Part shown: in pieces, positions 34,601 to 42,904 of the stretch
Layout: each line of letters begins with the position of its first letter
How positions within the stretch are numbered: position 1 is the first letter of the stretch
Origin: Ruminococcus sp.
GTDB lineage: Bacteria > Bacillota_A > Clostridia > Oscillospirales > Ruminococcaceae
DNA: 64,000 bases
Reading direction: 5' to 3'
Assembly: GCA_017480485.1 (NCBI GenBank)
Contig: JAFVAN010000015.1
Coordinates: 96,863-160,862, forward strand
Translations under genes and position numbers: made by a program
Notes under the pieces: model-generated
What the model was told of the DNA's origin: nothing
The model's input: the letters and a program-made list of their open reading frames with translations, nothing else
Database searches by the model: none

Positions 34601-35225
34601 GTTTGTTCTTAAAAAGATAGCGGCGGTGGCGGCGGGGCTCGTGGCTGCTTTGTGGCTGGGGCTCTCGGCCTCTGCCGAGACTGTGGAGATAACCCGCGAC
34701 GGCCAGCAGACCGACCAGCTGGCGGGGGTGCCCGCCCTCTACGTCACCTACCCCAGCAACACGGGAGAATACTGCTGCGCGGGCTATGTGATGCGGTTCT
34801 ACAGGGAGCTCTTCGGCCTGACGGTAACGGACATCAACACCGTCGAAGGGCCCCCTGTGTTTTCCCTGCCGGGCCACACCGTCACATTGGAGGAGACCGA
34901 AACGCCGCGGCGCTTCGACCTGGCCCAGACCAGACAGCGCAGCCATGTGGCTGTGGTAAAGGCCCCTGCCCCCGACGGGGCTGTCGTCATCGAGCAGAAC
35001 TACAAGTATTACGACAATGATGGCCGCCTTGTGACAGAGCGGGACAGGGTGGCAAACGGGGAGGAATATGTGTTTTACAGAATACTGATCGACGGCAGGC
35101 CCCTGAGCCCTGCCCCCGAAAGCGGCAGCCTCAGACGGAGCCTCGACTGCGGGATGAAGGTCATTCTTCGGGCGGTGCGGGCTCTTCTGGCGGCTTTACA
35201 CCCAGCCTCAGGTCCTCCGTGCTGA
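34599..35225 (+). CDS. Secreted protein, CHAP/NlpC-like in pattern
   Basis: 208 aa. Signal peptide (KKIAAVAAGLVAALWLGLSASA), then a domain with GEYCCAGYVMRFYRELFG (Cys in the position of a cysteine-peptidase nucleophile) and, about 70 residues on, RSHVAVVKAPAPDGAVVIEQ (His). That is the order seen in CHAP/NlpC peptidoglycan hydrolases, but the match is weak. The last 21 codons overlap the convergent gene at 35161-36279 by 65 bases, and the C-terminus (LLAALHPASGPPC) looks non-native. The ribosome site is buried in a hairpin. Confidence 0.6.
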   Translation: MFVLKKIAAVAAGLVAALWLGLSASAETVEITRDGQQTDQLAGVPALYVTYPSNTGEYCCAGYVMRFYRELFGLTVTDINTVEGPPVFSLPGHTVTLEETETPRRFDLAQTRQRSHVAVVKAPAPDGAVVIEQNYKYYDNDGRLVTERDRVANGEEYVFYRILIDGRPLSPAPESGSLRRSLDCGMKVILRAVRALLAALHPASGPPC

Positions 35226-36279
35226 ACTCTGCGGCGTCAAAGAGGAACAGCACCTGATCGTAGTCCGAGACGGTGACAAGCTCCTCCAAGGGTCTGCGGC
35301 CAAGGGCGTCGGGGTCCAGCAGGGTTATCTCGCTGTAGTGGGGCGTAAGGAAGGGCACCAGCATATTGGCGTAGGAGCCCTTGATGATAAGCAGCCTTGG
35401 GGCCTCGGTGTTGGAGGTAGTTACCGTTACCCGATCAAAGAGGTCGCCCCCTGCAAAGAGGTCCAGCTTGTCCTGGGTCTTGAGGGCTGGTGAATAGTAG
35501 ACCGAGGAGTACTCGGTCTCGGTGTCGCCGCTGAGGGCCTTCACCCCGGTGACAAAGCTGCCGTTCTTGTTGCGGTAGAGCTGAATGCTGTCGGGGCTGG
35601 TGCCTGTGTAGTAGGTGCGGAAATACAGGCCGCCGTAGTAGTCTCTGGCGGCGTACTCCATATCGTAATTGGAGAGCCGCAGGGGCGTGAAGCCCAGCTT
35701 GCGGATGGTCTTTGAATACACCATATAGGCCCCCGCCGAGGTCCAGCTGTTGTCGGTGCGGAAGTAGATATAATCCTCTCGGGCCGAGAACAGTGGGTTG
35801 TAGGCATCGAGGGTGCTGATGGAGCGGTCAAGGCTGTAATAGATGTCGTCTATCAGCTTGCGCTGGTCGGTGGCGGTGATGACCATTGGCAGCTCCGAGG
35901 AATAGATGCCCGAGGCAGTAGGCACCAGCATGGCGTAGGTGGAGGCCTGGGGATAGGCCGCAGCAAAGCGGTTCAGCTCCTCGGTGTTGCGCTGGATGCA
36001 GTCCTCGTCGGTGCGGCTGAGTATCTCTATCATGCGCTCGTCGGAGACGTAGATATCGCCTATGCGGGACTGGCCGGCGGCGGTTATGAGGGCCGTGTAG
36101 ACCGAGCGCCAGTTCTCGAACATGGGAAAGCTCTGCTCGGCGCTGCGCTGCAGCTGGGACTGGACGCTCTCCCCTCGCCGCCTGTCCGCCATGTGCCCGA
36201 ACATCACGGTGCTGACGGCGAACATTCCGATAAGGGCGAAGAACATTATTATCGAGATAAGGTCAAGTATCTTGCGCAT
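35161..36279 (-). CDS. DHHW-family (AlgX/AlgJ-like) protein with altered active-site motifs
   Basis: 372 aa with an N-terminal membrane anchor (ILDLISIIMFFALIGMFAVS). The fold is that of DHHW/AlgX proteins that pass acetyl groups to extracellular polymers with an MBOAT partner. Family motifs are recognisable but changed: RTDNSWTSAGAY where TDHHWT is usual (catalytic His lost), and IIKGSYANMLVPFLTPHY where KDSYAN is usual (Asp to Gly, Ser kept), followed by DPDAL for the usual DxRY. It lies three bases after the MBOAT gene. The catalytic role is doubtful: it may bind glycan or have become a regulator. Confidence 0.75.
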   Translation of the reverse strand: MRKILDLISIIMFFALIGMFAVSTVMFGHMADRRRGESVQSQLQRSAEQSFPMFENWRSVYTALITAAGQSRIGDIYVSDERMIEILSRTDEDCIQRNTEELNRFAAAYPQASTYAMLVPTASGIYSSELPMVITATDQRKLIDDIYYSLDRSISTLDAYNPLFSAREDYIYFRTDNSWTSAGAYMVYSKTIRKLGFTPLRLSNYDMEYAARDYYGGLYFRTYYTGTSPDSIQLYRNKNGSFVTGVKALSGDTETEYSSVYYSPALKTQDKLDLFAGGDLFDRVTVTTSNTEAPRLLIIKGSYANMLVPFLTPHYSEITLLDPDALGRRPLEELVTVSDYDQVLFLFDAAEFSTEDLRLGVKPPEEPAPPEE

Positions 36280-36282
36280 AGA

Positions 36283-37626
36283 TCACACCTCCGCCATTAT
36301 GAACGCCGTACACAGGCTGAGCAGCGCAAAGATCACCACGGGCTTTATCATGGCGGTGATGCTCAGCTTTCGGCTCTCCAGCCGCTCGTAGAGCCTGAGT
36401 GGCTGGGGCAGCTCGGTCAGCACCAGCAGCAGCACATAGGGAGCGCTGGTACGCAGGACGTAGAGCAGCGGCGCATAGTCCAGCAGGGTGGCGCCGTAAA
36501 ACATATTCGAGACGTATTCCATGGAGCTCACCAGCTCGGGCTGGGAGATAAGGCCCCAGCCGATGAGGGTCAGCACATGGGTCACGATATATCTTATGGG
36601 CTTGGGGACCTTCATATAGCGCTGCTCAAAGAGCATCTCGAAGAGTATCAGCAGGGCCGCGGCGCTGCCCCAAAGTAGGTACTTTAGGCTTGGGTCGTAG
36701 CTGAGGCAGACAAGTATTATGGAGGCCGCCGAGCCGATGAGCATTCTTGTATAGCTGCGCTCGCTGCCCGCCACGGGCTCGTAGATATACTTATGGGCCC
36801 AGCCCACCAGAGGGATATTATAGGAATTGAGGTAGTCCCTGAGGGAGAGCTTTGAGAATGGGTAGTCGAAGCTCCTGCCCAGACCGAAGCCCAGCATCAT
36901 CGCAAAGCCTCTGGCAATGTTGGCGTAGCCCTTGAGCCTGCAAAGCATGGCGCCGCCGAAGATAAAGGCGCCCATCCATGAGAGCACCAAGGACATCTCG
37001 CCCCCCGTTATGTACAGCATATCCTCGAAGAGGGCCGTGAGCCTGTCGGCGATGAGCACCTTCTGGGCGATGCCGAAGAGCAGCACCACGATGCCGTCCG
37101 CCATCATGGAGGTGTCCAGGCGGGGGGCCTTCAGGGCCTCGGCCACGTCCGCGCGGCGCACCACGGGTATGCCGTTGAGAGAGGGCAGAAAGCCGATGTA
37201 AGCCGCCGTGCGGATGAAGCTCTGCTCGGGCTCAGCCTCGCCTCTGTAGACGTCGGCGCAGTAGCTTATGGCGTGCAGGGAAAAGACCCCGCAGCCCAGA
37301 GCCGTAAAGAGCTCTCGCCCGAAAAGCCGCACCCCTGCCGAATAGAAGAAGAGGGCCATGAGCAGCACATTGACCACGGTGTTGAGCGCCAAAAAGAAGC
37401 GCCCTCGCTTTTTGTCCTCTCTGAAATTATAGCAGAGGATGGCGCAGAGGTAGGCGCAGACCGCCGACCCAAAAAAGGGCAGCAGACCCAGAGGCTCGCT
37501 CCATGCAATGACTACGCAGGTCCCGCCCAGCAGCACAAGGGCCCTGCCTGCGGGCTTTGTGAGGAAATATACCAGCATGAAGGCAGGCAGAAAAAAATAG
37601 AGAAAGATGATGGTGGTAAAATTCAA
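36283..37626 (-). CDS. MBOAT-family membrane protein, probably catalytically degenerate
   Basis: 447 aa with about 10-11 transmembrane helices. It resembles AlgI/DltB-type O-acyltransferases: FLPSLNGIPVVR corresponds to the FFPQxxAGPI region, and SLRDYLNSYNIPLVGWAHKY corresponds to the RWHISLSxWFRDYIY region. The invariant His of the GLWHG segment is not visible; SYDPSLKYLLWGSA stands in its place. Substrate entry and a partner are kept (the adjacent DHHW protein), yet catalytic residues of both look altered. The overlap with the TOPRIM gene upstream is four bases (ATGA type). Confidence 0.75.
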   Translation of the reverse strand: MNFTTIIFLYFFLPAFMLVYFLTKPAGRALVLLGGTCVVIAWSEPLGLLPFFGSAVCAYLCAILCYNFREDKKRGRFFLALNTVVNVLLMALFFYSAGVRLFGRELFTALGCGVFSLHAISYCADVYRGEAEPEQSFIRTAAYIGFLPSLNGIPVVRRADVAEALKAPRLDTSMMADGIVVLLFGIAQKVLIADRLTALFEDMLYITGGEMSLVLSWMGAFIFGGAMLCRLKGYANIARGFAMMLGFGLGRSFDYPFSKLSLRDYLNSYNIPLVGWAHKYIYEPVAGSERSYTRMLIGSAASIILVCLSYDPSLKYLLWGSAAALLILFEMLFEQRYMKVPKPIRYIVTHVLTLIGWGLISQPELVSSMEYVSNMFYGATLLDYAPLLYVLRTSAPYVLLLVLTELPQPLRLYERLESRKLSITAMIKPVVIFALLSLCTAFIMAEV

Positions 37627-38243
37627 TTCTCTTCCTCCTTACCTTTCAGCTCTGCGCAGAGGGCGCGGAGCTCGTCCTCGGAGACAAACCTGTCCAGATG
37701 CTCTCTTAGCGCCTTTTGTGATATCAGCTCCGGCAGGCCTAGGCTGCGGGCAAGGCGGCGCCTGAGCTCACGGGCTCCCCTGCCGCCGCTGAGGCCCAGC
37801 TCGTAGAAAAGGGCCTCGGTCATGCCAAAGCTCCCGATGGGCTCCTGTCCCGCCCCCTCGCCGACGCAGACCCCCGCCTGCAAAAACAGCTCCCGCAGGG
37901 TCTCGGTGTCGATGCCCTCGACCCCCAGCTTCCCTTCTCGGGATGGCTCGGCCTTGCGGCGCTCCTTTCCGGGGACGTCGGGGATGTAGATATTCACTAT
38001 CCGCCCGCCGGGGCAGAGGCTCTTTATCCTGCTGCGTATCTTGAAGCCCGCCGAGTCCGAGTCCGTGAGGATTATGATGCCCTCCTCCTCGGCATAGCGG
38101 CGGATGAGGGCCGCCAGCTTCTCGTCCCGAAACAGGCGAAAGCCGTCGGTCTTTATTATCACGCCGTCGATGATGGCCGAGAGCTTTATCTTGTCGTACT
38201 TTCCCTCGACGATGACGGCCTCTTTTATTTTCAGCCTGTCCAT
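37623..38243 (-). CDS. TOPRIM-domain protein, ribonuclease M5-like
   Basis: 206 aa. TOPRIM motifs: AVIVEGKYDKIKL (catalytic Glu) and GIIILTDSDSAGFKIRSRI (DxD), then RIVNIYIPDVPGKERRK. RNase M5 matures 5S rRNA; this protein lacks some of its N-terminal features and fits the shorter DUF4093-type TOPRIM proteins of Clostridia, whose role is unsettled. It begins at the DUF5662 gene's stop codon (TGATG) and overlaps the MBOAT gene, so four genes form one tight minus-strand operon. Confidence 0.82.
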   Translation of the reverse strand: MDRLKIKEAVIVEGKYDKIKLSAIIDGVIIKTDGFRLFRDEKLAALIRRYAEEEGIIILTDSDSAGFKIRSRIKSLCPGGRIVNIYIPDVPGKERRKAEPSREGKLGVEGIDTETLRELFLQAGVCVGEGAGQEPIGSFGMTEALFYELGLSGGRGARELRRRLARSLGLPELISQKALREHLDRFVSEDELRALCAELKGKEEEN

Positions 38244-38770
38244 CAGTATTTTTTCAGCCTTCTGATATAGGCGAAGGTCCTCATCTCGCCCTTGTCCCGC
38301 AGCATGGTCAGCAGCTTTTCCAGCAGCGCCGAGGTCTCGGGGTGGATGCTCCTTGTGCCCTTGCCCTTCATGAAATAAGCCAAAGGCGCCGAGTCGTCGT
38401 ACTTATCCCCAAGGTAGACCTTGCTGGCTGCAAGGCGGTCGCAGAACATCTCCTTGACGTAGCGCAGGGGCATCTTTACGGGGGACATGAGCCTTGTTTT
38501 GGGGTCGTAGTCCGTCCAGTATTCAAAGTGGTGCTTGTTGCGGCCCTTGTGGTGCATCCAAGCATAGGAAAAGCCGTAGTCGTCCCGCTCGCCCTCGTTG
38601 GGAGAACGGGTGCCCTGATAGTGGCGGGCTCCCGCAATGAATTCCTCGGGGCTGTATTTTGAGAGGTCGTGCCTCAGCCCCTGCCAGAAAATGCCTGCAT
38701 ACCAGCAGTTGCGGATGACCGCGTGGCGGTGTTTGGTTATTGTAAGAAAATGAGCGAGGGCTCCGTTCAT
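38243..38770 (-). CDS. DUF5662 family protein
   Basis: 175 aa, start at 38770 because GAGGAGG stands eight bases upstream; an ATG 13 codons earlier lies too near the promoter and lacks a ribosome site. A soluble His/Tyr-rich protein: HRHAVIRNCWYAGIFWQGLR, LRHDLSKYSPEEFIAGARHY, then YAWMHHKGRNKHHFEYW and EMFCDRLAAS. The repeated His/Asp pattern (LRHDLSKY ... HHKGRNKHH) suggests a metal site. The family has no known function. First gene of the operon ending with the DHHW protein. Confidence 0.85.
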   Translation of the reverse strand: MNGALAHFLTITKHRHAVIRNCWYAGIFWQGLRHDLSKYSPEEFIAGARHYQGTRSPNEGERDDYGFSYAWMHHKGRNKHHFEYWTDYDPKTRLMSPVKMPLRYVKEMFCDRLAASKVYLGDKYDDSAPLAYFMKGKGTRSIHPETSALLEKLLTMLRDKGEMRTFAYIRRLKKY

Positions 38771-38813
38771 TGTTTCATCCTCCTCGTGTTTTGTCAGATA
38801 GCTTTCCAAGTTA

Positions 38814-38842
38814 ATTATAGCACAATGATCTAAAAAAGTAAA
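38814..38842 (-). promoter_or_regulatory. Sigma-A promoter of the DUF5662/TOPRIM/MBOAT/DHHW operon
   Basis: Minus-strand TTTACT, 17-base spacer ending TGC, TATAAT. Confidence 0.8.
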
Positions 38843-38862
38843 GATGGACTCTAAACTGTAAT

Positions 38863-38940
38863 TGCTGCGCTGCGAAGCAGCGCAGCAAGGAACGAAAAAC
38901 AGTATCTCCCCCTGCGGGGGAGGAGATACTGTTTTTCGCC
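38863..38940. repeat. Double-hairpin repeat, family D (copy D7)
   Basis: GCTGCGCTGC-GAA-GCAGCGCAGC, then CGAAAAACAGTATCTCCCC pairing with GGGGAGGAGATACTGTTTTTCG. The hairpin order is reversed relative to D1. It sits between two divergent promoters. Confidence 0.8.
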
Positions 38941-38952
38941 TGATCTATCACA

Positions 38953-38981
38953 TTGACTTCCCTGCCCTCTTATGCTATACT
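38953..38981 (+). promoter_or_regulatory. Sigma-A promoter of the acyltransferase gene
   Basis: TTGACT, 17-base spacer ending TGC, TATACT. It fixes the gene start downstream at the GTG at 39013. Confidence 0.8.
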
Positions 38982-39012
38982 GAAAAAAACGCTTTTCAGG
39001 GGGGTGTGTGCT

Positions 39013-40080
39013 GTGAGGAAACGTTATATCGACGAGCTGAGATGGATGGATGTGCTGCTGCTCATCCCCTACCATGCCGCTATGGCTTGGAACTGCTGGA
39101 ATGAACCTAACTATGTGTTTTTCGGCAGCAGCAGAGCCCTCAGCAGCATTGTCGTTTTCCTGAGCCCATACTTCATGCCCCTGCTCTTCCTGCTGGCTGG
39201 GATGAGCACTAAATACTCCCTGGCGCGGCGCACGGGCAGGCAGTACATCACCGAGAGGGTCAAGCGCCTGCTGGTGCCTCTTGTGTTCGGCGTCCTTGTC
39301 TTTATGCCCGCTATGACCTACCTTGCCGACAGGCGCAGCGGCGGCTGGGAGGGGGGCTTTTTCGATCACTACAGAATATTCTTTACCCGATTCACGGACC
39401 TGACGGGGGCGGACGGGGGCTTTTCCCTTGGCCAGTTCTGGTTTTTGCTCTATCTGTTCGTTATCTCACTTATCGCCCTCGGAGTGATAACCCTGCAAAA
39501 GCGGAGCCTGCCGCAGCTGCGGTGCCGCCTGCCCTTCCGGGGGGTGTGCCTGCTGGGGCTGCCGCTGCCGCTTTTGAGCGAGGTGCTGTCCGTTGGCGGC
39601 AAGAGCCTTGCGGAATACACCTACCTTTTCCTGCTGGGGTACTATGTGTTCTCCGAGGATGAGGTCATGGATAAGGCGGAGCGCTTTGCTCCCCTCACTG
39701 CGGCGGTGGGCCTTGCGGCGGGGGCAGTGAACGTGTACCTGTTTATATGGCAGGGCGGGCATCCCGGGCTCAACACTGCCGCAAAATACCTCTGCGAATG
39801 GGCCATGCTGCTGGGGCTGCCGGGGCTTTGCAAGCGCCATCCCTTTCCCAGCGCTGCGGTCTCGGACTATATGTCCCGCAGGTCCTTCCCCTTCTTCGGG
39901 TTTCATTTTGTGTGGCTGGTGCTGTTCCAGTATGCGCTGGCGGGGCCTCTTGGAGACAGCACGGTGCTGCTGTTTTTGATCCCCGTCCTGCTGGCCTACA
40001 GCGCAAGCTTTACCTGCTGCGAGGTTTGCCTGCGGCTGCCTTGGCTAAGCTTCCTGATGGGTACCAAGCCCCTCAAATAA
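39013..40080 (+). CDS. Acyltransferase family 3 membrane protein
   Basis: 355 aa. The start is GTG at 39013 behind AGGGGGG; the promoter rules out longer readings. MRKRYIDELRWMDVLLLIPY carries the family N-terminal motif, with a catalytic-type His in PYHAAMAWNCW. About 10 transmembrane helices follow, with LFLLAGMSTKYSLARRTGRQ, then YITERVKRLLVPLVFG and FWFLLYLFVISLIALGV as characteristic segments. Such proteins O-acylate surface glycans or make modified membrane lipids. The substrate is unknown; the gene stands alone. Confidence 0.88.
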   Translation: MRKRYIDELRWMDVLLLIPYHAAMAWNCWNEPNYVFFGSSRALSSIVVFLSPYFMPLLFLLAGMSTKYSLARRTGRQYITERVKRLLVPLVFGVLVFMPAMTYLADRRSGGWEGGFFDHYRIFFTRFTDLTGADGGFSLGQFWFLLYLFVISLIALGVITLQKRSLPQLRCRLPFRGVCLLGLPLPLLSEVLSVGGKSLAEYTYLFLLGYYVFSEDEVMDKAERFAPLTAAVGLAAGAVNVYLFIWQGGHPGLNTAAKYLCEWAMLLGLPGLCKRHPFPSAAVSDYMSRRSFPFFGFHFVWLVLFQYALAGPLGDSTVLLFLIPVLLAYSASFTCCEVCLRLPWLSFLMGTKPLK

Positions 40081-40147
40081 ATTGTCAATTTTTAGTTCAC
40101 ATTTTTCTCCAATTTCTGACACAGTATGCTCTTATTGCAGATTTTAC

Positions 40148-40176
40148 TTGACTTAATCTATGATTTATGCTATAAT
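40148..40176 (+). promoter_or_regulatory. Sigma-A promoter of the amidase gene
   Basis: TTGACT, 17-base spacer ending TGC, TATAAT. Confidence 0.85.
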
Positions 40177-40256
40177 AACTCATATATGTAATTATTGTGT
40201 AATATTTTGGGCGCTGTGTAATATTTATATAGGCAGCAGCGATCGGAGGAAATAAA

Positions 40257-41246
40257 ATGACAGACGAAGAGTTCGAGAAGCTGTATGGCAGACCGCCTGT
40301 GCGATCGGGAACTCAGAAAAGAGTAAAGGTCTATTGGGGCAGGATAATAATAGCCCTGATAGTTTTTGTTTTGATAGTAACAGGTATAGTCCAGCTGGTG
40401 CGCTCCATCGTGCGGCACTTCAAGAAGGACGACGCCAAGCCCGCAGTGGTCAATTCCGTGGCGGAAAAGGACGAGCCCGAGGACCGTGAGCCCGAGAGCA
40501 CGGCCGAGGAGCCTGTTGTTGAGGGCCTGCAATTCAAGGTCTGCATCGACCCGGGGCACGGCGGCACGGACGACGGCGCCTGCCTCTATAACGAGGAGGA
40601 CCAGAGCGTTCTCAGAAAAGAGAAGGACGACACCCTTAGAATGAGCCTCGCCATCGGAGACTATCTGAAGAGCCAAGGCGTTTCGGTGGTCTACACCCGC
40701 GACGGCGACTACCTGCTGAGCGAGGATGTGGCCACAGACCTTAAACAAAGGTGCTACGCCGCAAACGACAGCCGCTCCGACCTGTTCATCTCCATACACC
40801 GCAACAGCCTCGCCCGCGAGATGTGCGGCTTTGAGGTCTGGGCCCACAGCAAGCAGCCCGAGCCAGACTCCCTGCTGGCCACCAACATCATGACCGCCCT
40901 TGAGGAGACAGGCATAACCGAGAGCCGCGGTGTTCAGTACGGCTACACCGGAATACCCACCGACAACTACGCCGTCAACGCCGACACCGTAATGCCCGCC
41001 TGCCTTGTGGAGATGGGCTTCATCACCGACAACCGTGACAACGAGGTATTTGACAAGAACTTTGACGCCTACGCCAAGGCCGTCGGCGACGCGATAATCA
41101 AGACAGCCAAGGAGCTGAACATCATCGACGAAAACGGCAAGCGCATCCTTAACGAGCAAATGATCTCCTACGACAAGCTCTGGTATCCGCTTCCCGCCTA
41201 CTACTCCGACCCCGACGCGGTCCCCGCCTCGGCCCAGACAGAATAA
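40257..41246 (+). CDS. N-acetylmuramoyl-L-alanine amidase (Amidase_3), membrane-anchored
   Basis: 329 aa, start after GGAGG. A single N-terminal anchor helix (IIIALIVFVLIVTGIVQLVR, about 30-50), an acidic linker, then the zinc amidase domain: VCIDPGHGGTDDGA (first zinc His), the Glu in the RKEKDDTLRM region, FISIHRNSLAREMCGFEVW (second His; SIHRNS where SIHANA is common) and PACLVEMGFITDNRDNE (catalytic Glu). It cleaves the bond between muramic acid and the stem peptide. The short C-terminal tail has no SPOR or SH3 domain. Confidence 0.93.
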   Translation: MTDEEFEKLYGRPPVRSGTQKRVKVYWGRIIIALIVFVLIVTGIVQLVRSIVRHFKKDDAKPAVVNSVAEKDEPEDREPESTAEEPVVEGLQFKVCIDPGHGGTDDGACLYNEEDQSVLRKEKDDTLRMSLAIGDYLKSQGVSVVYTRDGDYLLSEDVATDLKQRCYAANDSRSDLFISIHRNSLAREMCGFEVWAHSKQPEPDSLLATNIMTALEETGITESRGVQYGYTGIPTDNYAVNADTVMPACLVEMGFITDNRDNEVFDKNFDAYAKAVGDAIIKTAKELNIIDENGKRILNEQMISYDKLWYPLPAYYSDPDAVPASAQTE

Positions 41247-41255
41247 AAAGCACGA

Positions 41256-41290
41256 CCCCCGCAGGAAAGACCTGCGGGGGTTTTATTATT
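41256..41290 (+). terminator. Terminator of the amidase gene
   Basis: CCCCCGCAGG-AAAGA-CCTGCGGGGG followed by TTTTATTATTT. Confidence 0.92.
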
Positions 41291-41305
41291 TCAGTAAAAA
41301 AGCTC

Positions 41306-41599
41306 TCAGAACCTGTACCCGTTGGCGGCGTAGGCCTTGGCGGCCTCGTGGAGCTTGTTGCCAACGTTGTCCACGCCCTCCTGGGTCAGGGGCTCGTGGA
41401 ACTCGAAGGCGTACTCCTCCGGGGGGACGTCGGCAAAGGTGCGCTTGCCCTCCCAGACGGCGCAGCAGAGCTCGGGGGTGTCGTCCTCCTTCTTCCTGTT
41501 GTAGATGCGGAAGCTGAAATTCTCCAGACAGCTGCCCGTGAAGATGTTCTTTTCCTCAAAAAAATAAACGGTGGGGATGTCGATGAAGCCGTATTTCAT
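41306..41599 (-). CDS. Small soluble protein of unknown function
   Basis: 97 aa, start at 41599 behind AAAGGAG. Begins MKYGFIDIPTVYFFEEKNIF; mixed alpha/beta, acidic, with two Cys in TPELCCAVWEGKR. No family recognised. It follows the lipid kinase gene by 16 bases on the same strand, so they form a two-gene operon. Confidence 0.7.
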   Translation of the reverse strand: MKYGFIDIPTVYFFEEKNIFTGSCLENFSFRIYNRKKEDDTPELCCAVWEGKRTFADVPPEEYAFEFHEPLTQEGVDNVGNKLHEAAKAYAANGYRF

Positions 41600-41615
41600 A
41601 TTGTTCTCCTTTCAG

Positions 41616-42542
41616 TCATACCATGAGCCGCAGCTTTTCGGGGACGATGCGCATTTTTACCTTTTTGGTCTGGCCCATGACCTCGCCGTCGGTGTGGGCC
41701 CAGAGGGGGCGGTCGCTGCGGATGGTGACCTCCGAGGCGCGCTCGCTGTAGATGCCCCGCAGGCGCAGGTGCTTACCGAGGTAGGCGTTTGGCAGCATAC
41801 GCAGGAAGCCGAGCTTTGTGAGGCCGTTGCCTATGCAGAGGTCAAAGAGGCCGTCGGTGAAGTCGGCGTTGGGGCAGAATTTGAAGCCGCCGCCCTCGTG
41901 GCAGTGGTTCATCACAATGGCACTTAGGCACCTGCGGTAGAGGCGGGTGCGGCCGTTGCAGGTGATGCGCACCTGAGCGGGCCGGGCCGTAAAGCAGACC
42001 CTAAGAGCCCCCACAAGGTAGATGAGCCTTCCGAGGCCAAGGCGATTAAGAACAGACTTCAAACCCGTGCGGTCAACAAAGGCGCAGGTGGCGGCGCCAA
42101 AGCCCACGTCGCTGCTGATGTTGAAGAGGCGCCTTATCACGCCCTCCTCGCCGTAGAAGGTGAGCTCGCCGATATCTGCCTGTCGGCGCTCATGTCCCTC
42201 GATGATGAGCTGCGCCAGAGCTCCCTTGTTTTTCGGCAGGCCCATGTCCCGCTGCATATCGTTGCCCGTGCCGCAGGGGATGAAGCCGAAGAGGGTGTTC
42301 TCAAAATCGGCGATGCCGTTCAGGGCCTCGTTCAGGGTGCCGTCGCCGCCGATGACCACAAGGGCCGTCTCCTCTCCCCGAGAGGTCAGCTCTCGGGCGA
42401 TATCACCGACGCTTCGCTCCTTTGTGGAGCGGAAGAGCTTATAGCCATCCGGGGCGGAGGCAAAAACGGGCTCCAGGCTCTTCCAGAGCTTTTCCGTCTT
42501 TCCCGAGGCCCCTGCGGGGTTCAGTATGATATTAAAAGTCAT
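41616..42542 (-). CDS. Diacylglycerol/lipid kinase family protein (YegS/DagK type)
   Basis: 308 aa. NPAGASGKTEKLW at the N-terminus, ATP loop VVIGGDGTLNEALNG, FIPCGTGNDMQRDMGLPKNK and C-terminal KFCPNADFTDGLFDLCIGNG are all diagnostic. In Gram-positives DgkB-like members recycle diacylglycerol from lipoteichoic-acid synthesis to phosphatidate; other members phosphorylate other lipids. Cytosolic, membrane-associated. It has its own promoter and a small downstream gene. Confidence 0.9.
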   Translation of the reverse strand: MTFNIILNPAGASGKTEKLWKSLEPVFASAPDGYKLFRSTKERSVGDIARELTSRGEETALVVIGGDGTLNEALNGIADFENTLFGFIPCGTGNDMQRDMGLPKNKGALAQLIIEGHERRQADIGELTFYGEEGVIRRLFNISSDVGFGAATCAFVDRTGLKSVLNRLGLGRLIYLVGALRVCFTARPAQVRITCNGRTRLYRRCLSAIVMNHCHEGGGFKFCPNADFTDGLFDLCIGNGLTKLGFLRMLPNAYLGKHLRLRGIYSERASEVTIRSDRPLWAHTDGEVMGQTKKVKMRIVPEKLRLMV

Positions 42543-42593
42543 AGCAATGGCTCCTTTGTGGATGTGATTTAGGGGGTGCGCTTGTATGATATT

Positions 42594-42622
42594 ATTATAG
42601 CACAGGCCCGAAAAAAAGTAAA
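42594..42622 (-). promoter_or_regulatory. Sigma-A promoter of the lipid kinase operon
   Basis: Minus-strand TTTACT, 17-base spacer ending TGC, TATAAT. Confidence 0.82.
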
Positions 42623-42623
42623 G

Positions 42624-42708
42624 TGCTAACGGCGCACGGCCGAAGTCGCGTAGTCACTCGCAAGCTCGTTTACAGCAGTGTAAAACACAAAAACTCCCTC
42701 GCGATGCC
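42624..42708 (+). repeat. Family E repeat (copy E2)
   Basis: GCTAACGGCGCACGGCCGAAGTCGCGT... CTCGCAAGCTCGTTTACA ... CTCCCTCGCGATGCC; same order of blocks as E3, with small indels. Confidence 0.8.
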
Positions 42709-42753
42709 ACAGAAATCATTTTTAATAATTCTTGCGCTGACCACAGTTTTTAA

Positions 42754-42800
42754 TACCCTCTTTCGGCACCCGCAATTTTGCCGCTTTGCGGCAAAATCGC
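42754..42800. repeat. Partial family D repeat (copy D8)
   Basis: TACCCTCTTTCGGCACCCGCAATTTTGCCGC-TTT-GCGGCAAAAT: the right half of the D2/D11 type, with only the second hairpin complete. Confidence 0.7.
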
Positions 42801-42844
42801 ATAAAAAAAGGAAATTGATTTCTGTGTGCACATCCACGCCCGGG

Positions 42845-42873
42845 TTGATTTTTTTATAAGTGTGTGTTATCAT
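42845..42873 (+). promoter_or_regulatory. Possible promoter of the phosphofructokinase gene
   Basis: TTGATT, 17-base spacer ending TGT, TATCAT. Both boxes are one or two bases off consensus. Confidence 0.55.
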
Positions 42874-42904
42874 TGTTATATGAATGATACAAGGGGGCTT
42901 ATTT

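Noticed and set aside
34599..35225. Confident call as a peptidoglycan hydrolase
   Set aside because: Cys and His contexts are in the right order, but the spacing and surrounding residues are too weak to name the family.
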